Source of the DNA: Moorena sp. SIO3I8
GTDB lineage: Bacteria > Cyanobacteriota > Cyanobacteriia > Cyanobacteriales > Coleofasciculaceae
Assembly: GCF_010692325.1 (NCBI RefSeq)
Contig: NZ_JAAHHW010000018.1
Span: forward strand, 91,172-144,083
DNA length: 52,912 nt
Reading direction: 5' to 3'
The notes below the pieces were generated by a model. It was not told the origin of the DNA. It ran no database searches and saw only the letters and a program-made list of their open reading frames with translations. Made by a program: the position numbers and the translations under genes. This document shows, piece by piece, positions 52,154-52,912 of the stretch (positions within the stretch are counted from its first letter, which is position 1; each line of letters starts with the position of its first letter).

Positions 52154-52912
52154 ATGACTACTGTATTACAGCAGAGCAACACCTCTGTGTGGTCTCAGTT
52201 CTGCAATTGGGTCACCTCCACCAACAACCGCCTCTATGTAGGCTGGTTCGGTGTCTTAATGATCCCAACCCTGCTAGCTGCTACCACCTGCTTCATCATT
52301 GCTTTCATCGCTGCTCCTCCTGTGGACATCGATGGTATCCGCGAGCCCGTTGCTGGTTCCTTGATGTACGGAAACAACATCATCTCTGGTGCTGTTGTTC
52401 CTTCTTCTAACGCCATTGGCTTACACTTCTACCCAATCTGGGAAGCTGCTTCCCTAGATGAGTGGCTCTACAACGGTGGTCCTTACCAGCTAGTAGTGTT
52501 CCACTTCCTGATTGGTGTATTTGCCTACATGGGTCGTGAGTGGGAACTAAGCTACCGCTTAGGTATGCGTCCTTGGATCTGCGTAGCTTACAGCGCACCT
52601 GTTGCAGCTGCTAGCGCCGTGTTCCTAATCTACCCAATCGGACAAGGTTCTTTCTCCGATGGTATGCCTCTAGGTATCAGCGGAACCTTCAACTTCATGT
52701 TCGTGTTCCAAGCTGAGCACAACATCCTAATGCACCCCTTCCACATGCTAGGTGTAGCTGGTGTATTCGGTGGTTCCTTGTTCTCTGCAATGCACGGTTC
52801 TTTGGTAACCTCCTCCTTAGTACGTGAGACTACTGAAACTGAGTCTCAGAACTATGGTTACAAGTTCGGTCAAGAGGAAGAAACTTACAACATCGTTGCA
52901 GCTCACGGCTAC
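52154..52912 (+). CDS. psbA: Photosystem II D1 protein (partial, 3' end outside window)
   Basis: The frame begins [20 protein letters not shown] and runs open for 253 codons to the window end. It includes [53 protein letters not shown] and [16 protein letters not shown] (with the histidine that ligates chlorophyll and iron/quinone). D1 binds the reaction-centre pigments and the manganese cluster in thylakoid membranes. The residue that corresponds to position 130 is Glu (GREWEL), as in high-light-type D1; several low-light forms have Gln. The N-terminus is one residue shorter than usual. A psbA family of several genes is normal in cyanobacteria, so this is one paralogue. Confidence 0.97.
   Translation, partial: MTTVLQQSNTSVWSQFCNWVTSTNNRLYVGWFGVLMIPTLLAATTCFIIAFIAAPPVDIDGIREPVAGSLMYGNNIISGAVVPSSNAIGLHFYPIWEAASLDEWLYNGGPYQLVVFHFLIGVFAYMGREWELSYRLGMRPWICVAYSAPVAAASAVFLIYPIGQGSFSDGMPLGISGTFNFMFVFQAEHNILMHPFHMLGVAGVFGGSLFSAMHGSLVTSSLVRETTETESQNYGYKFGQEEETYNIVAAHGY

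Overview
This window looks like chromosomal DNA of a filamentous cyanobacterium. It ends in psbA (photosystem II D1), carries many GCGATCGC (HIP1) octamers, and contains XisH/XisI, Hep-type polysaccharide genes and a small photosystem-II-associated-type membrane peptide. The many heptamer tandem arrays (STRR type, such as GGGAGTA) and short palindromic repeats with CGCTACGCGAACG-like cores suggest a large, repeat-rich marine filamentous genome of the Moorena/Coleofasciculus kind. That genus-level guess is inference from style, not from a search. I saw no rRNA, tRNA or CRISPR array.

Layout. (1) 1-2.2 kb: a tandem duplication of a secreted SH3-domain gene plus a 57-59 aa peptide gene. In one copy the SH3 gene has been destroyed and replaced by repeats. 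(2) 2.3-9.9 kb: a CDP-alcohol phosphatidyltransferase-like membrane protein, a methyltransferase, a B12-binding radical SAM protein, a class A penicillin-binding protein, a small one-helix membrane protein and a glutathionyl-hydroquinone reductase-like protein. (3) 10-15.2 kb: accessory DNA with a small membrane protein, gene fragments, xisH-xisI, and a compact run of a cobalamin-binding-type protein, an ATPase and a PIN-like nuclease (a defence candidate). (4) 15.5-22.7 kb: csaB, a YifB/ComM ATPase, a periplasmic histidine phosphatase and three unknown membrane proteins, separated by MITE- and IS-remnant-rich gaps. (5) 23.4-50.1 kb: a large exopolysaccharide cluster, all on the minus strand. 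(6) 50.8-52.9 kb: a gene fragment, a HIT-family hydrolase and the start of psbA.

The exopolysaccharide cluster holds two initiating phosphoglycosyl transferases (a HepC-like one with an altered catalytic dyad, and one fused to an N-terminal STAS domain) and a Wzc-type co-polymerase/tyrosine kinase. It also holds an O-antigen-ligase/Wzy-like membrane protein, a HepA-like ABC exporter, GDP-mannose 4,6-dehydratase (plus a fragment of a second, divergent one), a fucosyltransferase-like GT11 protein and a GT14 branching enzyme. The remainder is a pyruvyl transferase, three GT2 and four GT4 glycosyltransferases, and a large secreted or anchored beta-propeller protein. Together these could make, modify and export a branched, possibly fucosylated and pyruvylated sheath or motility polysaccharide. 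No Wzx flippase or Wza outer-membrane channel is visible, so export either uses the ABC protein or needs genes elsewhere.

Most gaps between genes are filled with STRR arrays, MITE-like elements and gene debris. Several annotated ends are shaped by this: repeats extend reading frames at the N-terminus (false starts) or supply real C-terminal codons.
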